NCBI GenBank assembly: GCA_021307315.1
Contig: JAJSPD010000055.1
Coordinates: forward strand, 62,001 to 126,000
Direction of reading: 5' to 3'
DNA length: 64,000 bases
Source of the DNA: Bisporella sp. PMI_857
Taxonomy: Eukaryota > Ascomycota > Leotiomycetes > Helotiales > Helotiaceae
Below are positions 23,914 to 34,844 of this stretch, piece by piece (within the stretch, counting starts at the first letter, position 1; each line of letters starts with the position of its first letter). A program made the position numbers and the translations under genes. A model generated the notes under the pieces. The model ran no database searches. It was not told where the DNA came from and saw only the letters and a program-made list of their open reading frames with translations.

Positions 23914-24716
23914 TGTGACGTGTAGTATTTCTCTCGAACGTTTGAAAGATCTAGTCGAAGGATAATGCATTTGATAAAACAAGTGACTGGTTGGGCAAAG
24001 ATACTAGGTCTGATAAATGACTAGTCTGGTATTATTGCTGTCGTTTTACTCTAGGAAGACGAGTACTCAATTTAAATAGTAAAGTCTGGTTTGTGGAATA
24101 GAAAATGATGCAAGATGATGCAATCCTGTGCTTATAACAATTTTAATTTCGGTGAGGGAATCACAAGATGCTATAACCATTCTTTCGTAGACTCGGCTTG
24201 CACATTCACGCACTGAATTCACAGCAGACCTCCAGATCCAGAAGAAACTGCATTCCTAACCATGCCGAATTCTGATATCCTCTACCACTCACTGTTTGCT
24301 CTTATAACATTGAATTTAAGCTTGCATGATGAACTCTGGCTAAAACTGGTACACATAAATTGAGTAGCGATAGGCAAAGTAGCAAAAAGTTGGTAGTGTG
24401 CTGTTGGATTGATACAATTTACGTCCATATTCTCAGTAGAACAATAGGAAGAAGTTCAGATACCACTATAAGCATGATAGTCCATTGAGGTTAATTGATA
24501 GTTTGTTAAAACGCGATTTCTAGGAAACGACCGATTATCTACATATCCAACCATAGTCCCCACATCACCTGTACCAATCAAATGACGCCTCGTAGACTAA
24601 ATGCTTCCGAGGTAAATATGCAAGCTACAGGATTTTCCATGGCTGGTCTTCAACCGAAGAGTTACCATATGTTTGGCTGTGATGCATACACTCTCCTGGT
24701 TCCAGGTCCACCAACT

Positions 24717-24746
24717 TCTGCTTCTTCTTCTTCTTCTTCTTCTTCT
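24717..24746. repeat. (TTC)n microsatellite
   Basis: About nine to ten uninterrupted TTC units. It gives poly-Ser, poly-Leu or poly-Arg readings in the various frames, none of them a credible gene. Confidence 0.9.
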
Positions 24747-24877
24747 ACTCCTCCTTTTTGGGCAGAAAAGTAAAGGTCCTGATACTCGAACAATATTTAA
24801 TGTAGAAACTTGTCTCATATTGTTCAACTTTGTGTATTTCAAGTGTCTAACCATCTTATCTGGTCTGTCCTTTACCG

Positions 24878-25096
24878 TCATATTCCTCCCATGATAATAC
24901 CTGTCTGCTTCGCACTTCCCCTCAAGAGCGTGATATGTATGACATTACGGGTGGCGATGTGCTGTGCCTCAGGCGTTGGATTCACTGTAGCTCCACTAGC
25001 TATGAGGAGCAAAATTGTGGCGGACGAGGAATTCTTCATTGTAATGTTTGGTAGATGGACTACTGCGGCCATAAGGAAGAAAATTGCGGATAGCAT
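24878..25096 (-). CDS. Possible small secreted peptide (weak)
   Basis: From the ATG at about 25096 the minus strand reads MLSAIFFLMAAVVHLPN. A second Met begins KNSSSATILLLIASGATVN then PTPEAQHIATRN. The latter looks like a signal peptide followed by a short mature part ending in GGI and a stop. No splice, homology or promoter support, so this may be chance or a relic of an effector-like gene. Confidence 0.22.
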   Translation of the reverse strand: MLSAIFFLMAAVVHLPNITMKNSSSATILLLIASGATVNPTPEAQHIATRNVIHITLLRGSAKQTGIIMGGI

Positions 25097-25705
25097 CTTA
25101 CCAAAATAATCATTTAAGGATATAAGGGTTCTCACGTACAACGCTTCTGATATTTTGAATATGGAAGGAATTATAGATATAAATTCAAGTCTCTTTAATG
25201 CCTAAGTTATCAGATTGAATTTGTGTTCTAATGGTCTACTGACACTGGTATCATTGTAGGTTTATATAATCCTATCCTTAGATAAAGCATTGCGATGAAG
25301 TCACCTTACTCGTTCTCGCGCCTTCAAAGATTTCTAACAGTAGGATGGAGGCCAAGGTCCCGATTTTGGACCGAACATCCTCCGAAATGTTGAGGGCTAC
25401 GAATGTGTCTCCATCCAATATTGAGAGTGTCAAGCAATGCGACCCGGCTCCGTATAGAGGCACGCGTAACACCTAGAAGTACATCTATATAAGAGAGAGA
25501 AGCAAATATTGGCTGTGTAGAGGCTGCGCATGAAAAAGCGATGGCTAGAATCAGCATACCTACCGAGCCAGGACAGTGTGCATATACATATATTAAGCGC
25601 GGCTAAGCTACCGTCGCACAATGAGCGCTTACTAATATTCTACTTTCCTCACTTCATCGACACGAATGCACTCGACTTTGCTGGTCTCTGCATGGACTTT
25701 CAACG

Positions 25706-26906
25706 ATGGTGCTTCTATTAGGCTTCTCAAATGAGTTAGTTTTACAGACAGCGGACGAGCTTGGGCATGAAAAGGAGATCAGCCGTTTCAGCCGAACAAA
25801 TCGTCGCCTCTATATCCTTCAAAATTTTCTTTTGAAATACCAAAGTCTGCACTCACACAACTCAGTATTATTATGGGTAGCCCAAAAAGGAGACAAAGAA
25901 CTGCCAGAAGAGTGCTGAAAGAGGGGGGGGGGGGGGGGGTGTGCCAGCGGTAATCGCAGCAATCATACGAGATCCCTATTGGTATATGCCATCGAAAATA
26001 GACACGAAAGGTTTACTAATCTGTTTCTAGATCAAGACAATAGCGATGTGAATCCGTGCAGTAATTTCAACGACCGGACTGCTCTCTCGCTGGCCGCAAA
26101 ACGTGGTTGGTATAGTCTGGACAAGAAGCTGCTGGACAAAGTCGCAGACCCCAACGGGGATTTACGGAACCTCTCGAATTTGCGACTAAAGGAAGCCATT
26201 CTGCTGCGGTAGCCCTTCCACTTGCGCAAGCCGTGACGCGCAGGCATCCTAAAGTTACACAGTTGCTCTTTGACGATGGTCGAACTGATCTAAATGATCA
26301 TTTGCATTTCCGCTATTCAGGGCGTCATTGGGCTATTTGCGAGGGTTGTACAGAGATCATAGAAGTTCTCTTAAGGTATCCCGGTATAGAAGAAGCAGAC
26401 CAGAGGTGTGAAATGCAACGAACAGCTTTGTTATATGCTGTGGGACGTGGGTATGTTGAGATTGTCGAAAATCTCCTTAGAAGGCCAGATGATGATCCTA
26501 ATTCAAGAGATAGGTTTAATAAAACTCCTTTGCACTCCGCAGCCAACTGAGACTACGAGGAAATGATTTGTTTCTGAGAGAGGATGATGAAAGGAGAGAA
26601 GAGCATAGCTCTAATTCGTAACGAAAAAAGTTGCAAAAATTGTAGAGCTACTCTCCGCAGGGGGTAGATCTGAATTGGGTTGATAACGAGGGACGGACGC
26701 CGTTGGCGATCGCTATTGAACGGCGTCGGCTTTGGTGGTTGAAACACTGCTTGGCAACTGGGCAAATCGATCTTGGTCGTCGAAATAACCAAGGCCGAAC
26801 GGCACTGGATTGGGCAAGAGTTGTAAGGAACAAGGAGATAGAAGATCTTTTGATGCATAGCAAAATACTTCAAGGCTGTGAGGGTAAAGTCGTATTTCTT
26901 ATATGA
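25706..26906 (+). pseudogene. Broken F-box/ankyrin-repeat gene
   Basis: Pieces in successive frames add up to the common fungal architecture of an N-terminal F-box-like segment followed by ankyrin repeats. They are SRFSRTNRRLYILQNFLLKY and NSVLLWVAQKGDKE, then TARRVLKEG in another frame, a G17 run, LVYAIENRHERFTNLFLDQD, NDRTALSLAAKRGWYSLDKK, ALLYAVGRGYVEIVENLLRR, NKTPLHSAAN followed by a stop, EGRTPLAIAIERRR, and QGRTALDWARVVRNKEIEDL. Frameshifts fall near 25897, at the poly-G run 25923-25939, near 26165, and around 26550-26690. In-frame stops also occur (25916, 26210, 26548). Some indels could be sequencing errors at the homopolymer, but not all. Confidence 0.75.
25923..25939. repeat. Homopolymer run, 17 G
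   Basis: An uninterrupted G17 tract inside the decayed ankyrin gene, at the position of the first ankyrin repeat. Such tracts slip in replication and in sequencing, so its exact length is uncertain. Confidence 0.8.
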
Positions 26907-27255
26907 GGCGGAGTGGCAGGAATCTCAAACTTTTATAATGGATGTATGAAACAGATTGAATGGATTGACACATCAAATTTACGAAGACCGTTGTTGGCAA
27001 GGTGAAAGTCGAGGAAGAGTAGACAGAGGACATATGATGGCAGGAATACAAATTAAAAGCCGAAAAGCAGACACGGCAATTACCATCCACCCATCCAACT
27101 TCCGCGTTTCCTTTGAAGTACAGTTTAAATGAGGTGCTGTTGCCTCAATATGTCAAGCAAAAACTGGTCATTTTAAGACTGCAGCACTCGTTGAATAGAC
27201 CACATACATAAAATCTGTAACAGATCTTAGTCAAACGCAACGACTTGAGATTATT
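26907..27255. other. Short convergent intergenic region
   Basis: Nothing recognised; 3' flanks of the ankyrin relic and the EthD-like gene. Confidence 0.5.
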
Positions 27256-28038
27256 CTATAATTTCGCCTTCCCATCTTCGCCCCACGTTTCAACCAATTC
27301 GAAAATTCCAAAATCCATAGCTGTGATCCCGGGAATAATCCTCTTTGCCCACTCCGTCTCATCAGTCGCAGCCAGCTGCGGCCAGGGTATCTCTGGCCCC
27401 TCAAACTCATGCAAGGCAAGCCACTTAAGATTTTCCTTTCCTTCAGGAATCTGCCTCACGAAAGCGGAGAGAACAGAGCGCGACTCTAGGGTACACCTCG
27501 TGGTACGAACATAGCCAGGACACTTTGAAATGGCTTGTAGGTGCTCGCCCCGGTACCACTCATCGAGCTCCTCATCGTTAGAATGCGACATCGCTGCACA
27601 AAGGAGGTACTTTGCCGATGCTATCTCCCAAACATCACATCAGTAAAACATTCTCCTGGAGAAAATGAAGATAAATAGCATACGTGCAGACGATCTCGGA
27701 GCATCAACCTGAACAGTGCGATAAGCGCGAGTGTCAAACTCAGCTTTCTCAAAGATCGTTTCCCTATTCGGCCCCTCCCTCTGTCCTTCTAGCCCCTTAA
27801 ACTCCTTGGTCTCCATGAATCTCAGGTCGGGCAGCTGGTAGATGGTCAGGAACTTCAATTTTCGTGGCGAGGAAGGGCCTGTGACGAGATGTCGATAGCG
27901 TGCTGCAGATGGGATCCCGGAAAGAGAGACAACGTCGGGGATGTGTTCTTCCATGTACCAGGCGTCGAAGGCGGATGCAGTGAGGGAGGGGGAGATCACG
28001 TCGGAGTTTACCCAGATGATTCCGGGGATTGGGGACAT
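27256..28038 (-). CDS. EthD-like dimeric alpha-beta barrel protein with two halves
   Basis: Exons 28038-27684 and 27593-27256, phase 1; 230 residues. The 90-nt intron has GTATGC and GTGCAG ends, and the join reads DAPRSSAP then MSHSNDEELDEWY. Both halves contain the ferredoxin-like motif of EthD-type domains: FDAWYMEEHIPDV at about residues 24-36 and LDEWYRGEHLQAI in the second half. Each is followed by a YR/TR strand (SAARYRHLV, YVRTTRCTL) and a strand reading LTIYQL or LALHEF. This suggests an intramolecular pair of dimeric alpha-beta barrel units. Proteins of this class include small oxygenases and polyketide-processing enzymes, but many fungal copies have no known function. No signal peptide, so cytosolic. 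Confidence 0.8.
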
Positions 28039-28420
28039 TTGGGTTAATTTGGGGAAGCTATTAGAGGGATAATGCAGAGATGGATTGCAAAAATGAAGCA
28101 GGCTATGGCGTCGCAGTGAGGAATAGAAGATGGCGCGGATGAAGTTGTGGAGGTAGGGGCTGCTCCTCGGAATTCGGGTGTGGTGGAGGGGTGACCGGGT
28201 AACTATATCCGAGCCGATTTTTGGGATGTATAGACTTGAACGAAAGAATCTGGGATCTAACTAACATTGACCAAACTAACGAGTCGCTAATATAAGTACA
28301 CTAGCCTCTAGTACTAGCAGAGAGGTTATTAAAATTCATCACTTGATAATTTATCAAATGATCTGTGTCTGATAATGACAGAAGTTATGTACATTTTCAA
28401 GAGATCTTCAGATAGACTCT
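28039..28420. other. Intergenic, promoter of EthD-like gene
   Basis: Promoter side of the EthD-like gene and 3' flank of the amidohydrolase. The palindromic CACTTGATAATTTATCAAATG near 28340 is the only notable element. Confidence 0.5.
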
Positions 28421-31313
28421 TTAGAATACAGATACCCGCTCTTGACTCCCAACAGCTTTGACACGAGCATTAATCGCTAATGGGTGGCCTTCATAAATGA
28501 CAAAATCATCCACAGGGGTCTTGATACCCAAAATCTTCTCAAAATTCTTTCCAATCAGACCCAAAGCATCGGATTCACTTAACCTTCCACCGCTATTCCT
28601 GTAAGCTATTCCAGCTAGCAGATCCAAATCTCTATTTTCCCAGTTTTCTCCGAGTCTTGCGGCAATAGCGGTGAGAACACCAGCATCGAGAAGCGCATCG
28701 AGAGCGGTACCGTTCGTCCGTGGAGCACCTGTTAATGAACGTCTTTGATCCCAACTTTCGGAGTATGGGAGAAGAGGCGCGAGAATGACGCTAATATCTG
28801 CTGCAGCAATTTCCTTGGCGACGATCTGAGCCTCGGATGCACCAAGCAGAACAACGTTCAGCTTGGAGGGTTTCGAATTATTTGAGACCTTGTTAATGAA
28901 GGCCTCCACCTCTGACTTTAGACGAATGACTGCCGCGATTGTATCCGCGCTCTTGACGGTGATGACTAAAGGAAGCTTCTTCTCAACTACTTCTTTAAGG
29001 AAGAATGCCTCGGAATAGGTATCTGCAATAGGTTCTGTTGTGTTTGCAGCCTTCAATAAACTGTCACGAAGGGCGCCAACGGCACTTGATATTGAAGGAG
29101 TTTTGCCATGCTTGGCAGTTAGGGATAGAGTATAATGTAAAGCTACTTCTTCCGCCCACACAGCGCCTTTCTCTAGAGCATGCTTAGCGCCTGTCGAGAA
29201 GCCAACACTTATTCCTTTGTGATCTTGACTCCTGAAAATTGGCGCCGAGATCGCTTTCGTGACACCATGTCTGAATGTTGCGAGAAGATTCTTGTTATCG
29301 AGTTGTAAGCCGTCGATAGCGCGACTGAAAGCATTCTCACCGTCCGCACCATTCTGTGTGTCATCTTCTGCTTCGATCTCAGCGACTCCAAGCCCAGAGC
29401 CAAATGCGATGAATGGATCCGTGAGATGCCCATCTCTGAGCTTTATGACCTTGTAATCTGCAGATGAAGCTACTGCTAATTCGGAAACACAAGAACCGAT
29501 GCACACAATCTGCCCATTTTCCACAACAACATTTGCGAGAGTATCGGCTGAAAAGCTTTCCTCTGCACCCGAAAGCGTGATTTGAGAGATACCTTTGAAG
29601 ACAATGTTTTTCTCAATCACTGCTTCCTCTTTGATCTCTCCGCCAAGAGTCACGTCGGGCTTAATCGGCTGACCAAGTGGCTTTTCTAAGATAACAGGAC
29701 TTACGTACTGAGCGGCGCCGTCAATCCAGATCTGAACAGGCGTTGCGCCAACATCTAATGGATCACTGTCCCATACAACCACATCTGCATCAAAACCGGG
29801 TTTAATTTTTCCGATTCTCTCGCCCAGTCCTAAGAGCTCTGCTACGGCAGTAGTGACACCTGCCAGAGCGGCATGGTATGGGAGACCATAGCGATAACCT
29901 TTAGCTGCTTCGAAAATAACATGCTGGGCATTGATTACTGGATTGTCACTGACAAATACTGGAGTGATATCATTCTCATACAAAATCTTGCCGGCTTGCT
30001 CAGATGCAGTATATGACTCGACTTTGTAGTACATGTTGTCGGCAAAAAGAGCAGCAGCAGGTGGCCTACCACCCCAGACTCTCTTGAGAATCTATACGAA
30101 GGTTAGTGGCCATTGATTGAATATCACCTGGAATCTAACAGACCTCTGGAACTAAGTATGTCTGGTGAGCATGGTGGAAGGCCCGAACAGGGAACTCAAA
30201 CTCATTGGTATGATCGACGAAAGCTTCTAGATCTGCAACCGTATAGCAATGTGTGTTGATGTGCACTTGACCACGAAGCGCTGCGCCAAGAGACTCCCAC
30301 TTCAACTCCTGAGGAAGATAAGTTTTCATGCTCTCTACTCCATGAGTAGATGCGGCTTTGCACCAATCATCTTGTGCGATGATCTGTGACTTCGCTTCTT
30401 CAAATGCATGCCTGAAATACCATGATTCGCCCATTCTGCTGAAAGGACCTTTTGAGCCGTAAACTCTCTTGGCATTCTCTCCACAAGCCATCTTCATGTA
30501 GCGCCAATTCTGCTCTGGGTCTGCCAGCAAATCCCTTGGTCCAATTTCAGAACGGCCGTCTGGTTTCCCTACCGCGTGTTTGATAACGAAGGCTTCGCCA
30601 CCCATATTGTTACCAGATCCAGGTAAAATCAGGGAAGTTGTTACACCACCTGACTTGATTACTTGCAGCTGGGGATCTAATGGGTCAATCGCATCTAGAG
30701 ATCTAACGTATGGAGTGATATCATTGCTCATCTCATTCCCATCGCTTCCCCCTTCCAAGGTGGGAAGAGGGTAGACACCAGTGTGACTGTGCATGTCGAT
30801 GATACCAGCTGTGAGTTGACGACCCTCCGCATTCCAGATTTCGACATCTTCTGGAAGTCTATTCATTGAGATCTCTGGTGCAACCTCAATGATTAAGCCA
30901 TATTGAAGAAGAACATCGGATTTGATCCAGCCAAACCCTTTCCCATCCCTGGCATCTTCAGCGCTAGTTCCCTCGACCGGTTCCCCAGTCCAAATGGTAG
31001 CATTCTTAATGAGTGTGGGCTTGTTCCCTTCGATATATCTAGCATTCTTCTGTCGTGGACCACTGGGGTCTTTGGGCTTATGTTGGAGCTTCTCGCATGT
31101 TTTAAGATCGGCTTGAAGCCTTTCAATCGAGAGTATAGGGCCGTTAGATTCCTGAGTTCTCAATTGCACCCATTGAGAATAAGCTACAAAGACTAAACAT
31201 CCGAGCGCAATGAGCTTGGCAGCTCGAGATCTTCGAATGCGTGACTTGAATTGAGGTGGAGCTGAGGTTGGATGAGCCACGGGTGTGTATTTAGGCATAT
31301 CCGACCTCTCCAT
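28421..31313 (-). CDS. Membrane-anchored amidohydrolase with duplicated, partly degenerate architecture
   Basis: Exons 31313-30144 and 30091-28421; 946 residues. The 52-nt intron has the unusual donor GTCTGT, ends TATAG, and is phase 0 (LVPE joined to ILKRVWGG). A single transmembrane segment at about residues 33-49 (KLIALGCLVFVAYSQWV) after an Arg-rich stretch suggests a type II membrane protein. The amidohydrolase core shows GIIDMHSHTGVYP (metal-binding HxH at about 175-177), FHHAHQTYLVPE, FVSDNPV and GKIKPGFDADVVVWDSDPLD, as in imidazolonepropionase/hydantoinase-type enzymes. From about residue 554 a second composite-domain-like segment begins (VFKGISQITLSG...). There HxH is replaced by PFIAFGSGLGVAEIE, so that half probably lacks a metal site. 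Substrate unknown. The start at 31313 is the first ATG; another is five codons on. Confidence 0.88.
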
Positions 31314-32146
31314 GATGGCGAAGAAGAACGTCGAGATGCTGAAGCAAGATGGACAAGGTTCGAGATATGTATGACCGAGCTACTGGGTCAATTATTGTTG
31401 CCTGGGCAATAAATCCCACTTTCGCCCAATAAAGAAGGTCAATTGGGACTGGGATCGTGAGATGTGCATTCATGACGAGCTATGCACGTGATTGACGTGA
31501 TACAACAATTAGGAATGAGGGCATAGAATGAGAAACCATAGCAAAGTAATATTGCGAAATGTAACTACAGCTTCTAAAGCTCGTCTACTCCTCTCCCGTA
31601 TGGAAATATTTACAAAATAATCGGCCATCCGGCGGACCAAGAAATTTTGAGAAACCTTTAACCATCTCCCTTGTTGTTTGCACTGATCTCAGATAACCTT
31701 ACAGGAATCTTTACTATATAGAGAATGCTACAGCAGATCGTGTCAATTACCAGACGGATCCAAAGTTCGCGCGGTAGATCATGGGCTCAAGCGCTGCATG
31801 AATGTAACACATCCATTACATCAGGTTGCTCTGTTCGCCCCAAGCCCCAGGAGACCATTCTAGAACACAATGGGGAATGTTCACCATACATGGCAAGTCG
31901 CTCGTGTTAGATTCCTGACAAGTGGCTTGGTGCAAATTAAAAATCGGGATAAGACGATGAATGGTTTTTTTGCTGCATCACGAGTTGGGTTTGAAACGAT
32001 CGGCCGGATGGAAGAATATCATTGTCGTAACTTGGATCATCAGAACCTTTTACATAACTACTATACAGACTCGCCGTATGCATGCAGATCCTGCACCAGA
32101 CCAAACCCGCCTAGTGTACAGTCCAGTCCATTCTATGCCGTTACAT
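31314..32146. other. Intergenic, upstream of the amidohydrolase
   Basis: The region upstream of the amidohydrolase ATG is promoter. A CACGTGATTGACGTGA cluster lies near 31485. No other gene recognised up to the PHO88 stop. Confidence 0.5.
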
Positions 32147-32853
32147 CTATTCATCCTTGACACCTCCCCGGCCAGCTTTCTCGCGGCTCTCAATTGTTTT
32201 CTTATCCTGTGCAGGAGCAGCTCCACCTCCAAGGCCACTCATCAATCCAGCAGCCGCTTTGAATGGACGCTTCAAATCGCCAATGGCTGGCTTGCCAAAA
32301 AGGTGGATCTGGACCTCGTTGCCCTCAAATGCACCCTTGAGCGGGATGATCGATTGGATGAGGAGAGGATTGGTGTACTTGAAGTACAAGTGCATAACAC
32401 CCATCATTCCAACTCCCATCAGTTGCGCCTTGTAGAGTGTCTTCATCTGCTCGACATCATACTTGTGGACGGTGGTGGTGACGACCTTGCCCTCTTCAGT
32501 GGATCCTAAAGGCGGTTGCTCAACGTATTTGAGGGTTGTTAAGTCTGCCGATTATGTCAGAGTAGTCCTTGCGCGCAACAGAGCCATTCTGCGTACCTTT
32601 CTTCTTGTTAATCACAAAGTGGGTGTAGCCGTATACTGCGATAATGATGACATTAGACAGAATATACCCAAGGCGGATATAGTTCAGGGTGTCTGGGTCA
32701 TCGAAAGGAATCTTCTTGCTGACCTGCATCATCCCAAGGATAATGACCAGGTTGGTGCTATTTGACAGTCAGTTGTGCTGTGCCCTAATCTCCAATCTGT
32801 CAAAATTGGAGTGAAAGAGGGGAGCGCAAGTACATTTGCGGGCTAATCGCCAT
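32147..32853 (-). CDS. PHO88: Pho88/SND3 family ER membrane protein
   Basis: Exons 32853-32834 (only 20 nt), 32757-32597 and 32544-32147; 192 residues. Introns are 76 and 52 nt. The joined N-terminus is MAISPQITNLVIILGMMQVS, then KKIPFDDPDTLNYIRLGYIL. A second hydrophobic stretch is VIIIAVYGYTHFVINKKK, followed by DLTTLKYVEQPPLGST. The C-terminal half carries GVGMMGVMHLYFKYTNPLLI and PLKGAFEGNEVQIHLFGKPA. This matches Pho88 over its whole length. Yeast Pho88 (Snd3) is an ER membrane protein involved in phosphate transporter maturation and SRP-independent targeting. The tiny first exon is easy to miss. It is divergently transcribed from RAD14. Confidence 0.95.
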
Positions 32854-33668
32854 TTTGAGTTATGTTAAAGATTATATATGTGCAGGAACAGAAAAGGCTG
32901 CGAAGAAGATGCAAGCAACGCGACCAAGCAGAGTCTGTGAAGAAGATTTGGAAGAATTGTTGTTGAGTGGTAGAAAGTGAAAGGCTACAAAAGAATCGCC
33001 AAAACCCCAGGCGCGGCGGGCTCGGCTAAAAGAGGCAAACCAATGGCCGACAGAGATGCATTAGTGGCTTGGCAATTAAAGGACAGATAGGACACTTTGA
33101 CATAAGTTGATGGTCGCTGATTAAAGCAATTTATATAATATTATATGTCCCGCTGTTAACCTAGCAAGCTCCCTATTATGTGCATCTGCTCATGTTTTTC
33201 AATGTCAATTCTTATGTATTGATGGATGCTTGACATAATGTCGATTTGTGCGTGGTGAATATCATCAGCTGACTGACTATTTGATACATATATTCTGCTA
33301 TCGTCCTTAGCATTTTCAAGTCTAAGGGAAAGCCTAACCATGCAACTTACTTCTAGGTGTAGAGAGGAAGTCAGCTGATTCAACATAATCTGGCCTAATT
33401 TTGATGCGGGATTGTAAGAAATAAGCCAAAAGTACACCGGAAAAAAGTACACCGAAAATCAAATAGACTAGTCATATGGGGCTTCTGATAATTTTTGACT
33501 ACTTGATAAAATGCAGGTCTGTTCTTTATGCAAGTCGTCAACCATAGCCCATGATTCGACCTCATCCAAACTCCAAGGCTACCATTTTTGCCACCAGCAC
33601 CTCAGCCTCGCTTCTCTGTCACTCATCATTCAAACTCCATACCACCGCTATTCTTCAAATAACTCGTG
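32854..33668. promoter_or_regulatory. Shared divergent promoter region PHO88-RAD14
   Basis: 815 bp between two divergent ATGs, with no ORF of merit. A short direct repeat AAAAGTACACCGGAAA/AAAAGTACACCGAAAA occurs near 33428-33458. Confidence 0.6.
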
Positions 33669-34844
33669 ATGGAACCTCTGGCTACTCCTCCCAGGCGAAC
33701 GACACGGCAGCAAGTCATATCCCCCCCAACTCCTGAGCAAACCCGCAGAATAGTACGATCTCAATCCCCCCTAAGCAACCCCCTCCATTCTAACCCCCAC
33801 CAGGAAGAAAACCGCCTGCGCGCCAAAGCACTGCGCGAACAATCTCTCGCGCGCCAGCAAGCAGAGTCCTCACAACCTACCGCCCGCACACCATCCGGGT
33901 TCCTCGCAACTTCCGCAGAACAGACAGCTGCCACAGGGCAAAAGCGTCCTCATGATGCCATCTCCGCCGCCGCAACGAATTCGCCCGCAACACTCCGAGA
34001 TGCGCGCACCGCGCCCGCAGACGAAGGGATCCAAGCGGCGCGGAAGTTTAAGAAATATGTCGACCACGATTTCTCCAAGATGACAGATACGAAAGGTGGA
34101 TTTCTAAGCGTTGAAGACGATCCGTATAATAAAGCCTTGCATGTGCCGGGGTCAGACAAAGACGCTGGGAAACCTGCGCACATGACGCTGAAGGAATGGG
34201 AGAGGCATAAGCTGCTGAAGGATCTACGGAGGAGGAAGGAAGGGATATTCGAGCCCGGCCTGGGATTAAGCAGAGACGGCAAGAAGTGTAGGGAATGCGG
34301 AAGCATGGAAATCGACTGGGTGTGGGACGAGGTATTTTCGTGCGCGGTTTGCGGGAAGTGCAAAGAGAAATATCCGGAAAAATATAGCCTGTTGACCAAG
34401 ACGGAATGTAAAGACGATTACCTGCTCACCGACCCGGAGCTCAAAGACGAAGAACTCCTCCCGCATCTCAACAAGCCGAACCCGCATAAAACGCACTGGC
34501 ATGATATGATGCTGTTCCTGCGTTTTCAAGTCGAGGAATACGCCATTGGCAAGAAGTGGGGCTCCGCTGAAGCATTAGATGCAGAGTTTGAGAGGAGGGA
34601 GGCGGATAAGAAACGCAGGAAGGAGGAGAAGTTTAAGAATAAGCTGAAAGAGCTGAAAAAGAAGACGCGGACGGAGGCGTATAGGCGGGGTGCGAAGGGC
34701 GGTGGGAAGGAGGGTCAGTTTGGGGATCGCATAGCAGGGGGAAGGCATGAGCATGAATGGGGACAAACGGTTGAAAATGAGCAGGGGATGAGTGTTAAGA
34801 CTTGTGTAGAGTGTGGGATGGAGGTTGAGGAGTTGGAGTTTTGA
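33669..34844 (+). CDS. RAD14: DNA repair protein Rad14 (XPA homologue)
   Basis: Single exon, 391 residues. The start is the ATG at 33669; the GTG just before it is in frame but not a plausible start. The N-terminal about 120 residues are disordered. The XPA zinc finger begins KKCRECGSMEIDWVWDEVFS (C207, C210) and closes with CAVCGKC (C225, C228). KEKYPEKYSLLTKTECKDDY, LPHLNKPNPHKTHWHDMMLF and FLRFQVEEYAIGKKWGS follow, as in the XPA C-terminal DNA-binding domain. The family's conserved tail CVECGMEVEELEF is present. XPA/Rad14 verifies damage and organises the preincision complex in nucleotide-excision repair in the nucleus. Length and motif order are normal for a filamentous fungus. Confidence 0.96.
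   Translation: MEPLATPPRRTTRQQVISPPTPEQTRRIVRSQSPLSNPLHSNPHQEENRLRAKALREQSLARQQAESSQPTARTPSGFLATSAEQTAATGQKRPHDAISAAATNSPATLRDARTAPADEGIQAARKFKKYVDHDFSKMTDTKGGFLSVEDDPYNKALHVPGSDKDAGKPAHMTLKEWERHKLLKDLRRRKEGIFEPGLGLSRDGKKCRECGSMEIDWVWDEVFSCAVCGKCKEKYPEKYSLLTKTECKDDYLLTDPELKDEELLPHLNKPNPHKTHWHDMMLFLRFQVEEYAIGKKWGSAEALDAEFERREADKKRRKEEKFKNKLKELKKKTRTEAYRRGAKGGGKEGQFGDRIAGGRHEHEWGQTVENEQGMSVKTCVECGMEVEELEF

Larger units (their letters stand above)
23914..25705. other. Intergenic with a TTC microsatellite
   Basis: Holds (TTC)n at about 24717-24746 and no gene I can firmly support. A minus-strand ORF in 25141-24878 is listed separately. Confidence 0.5.

Noticed and set aside
24597..24881. Minus-strand ORF with poly-Arg
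   Set aside because: Product of reading the (TTC)n microsatellite.
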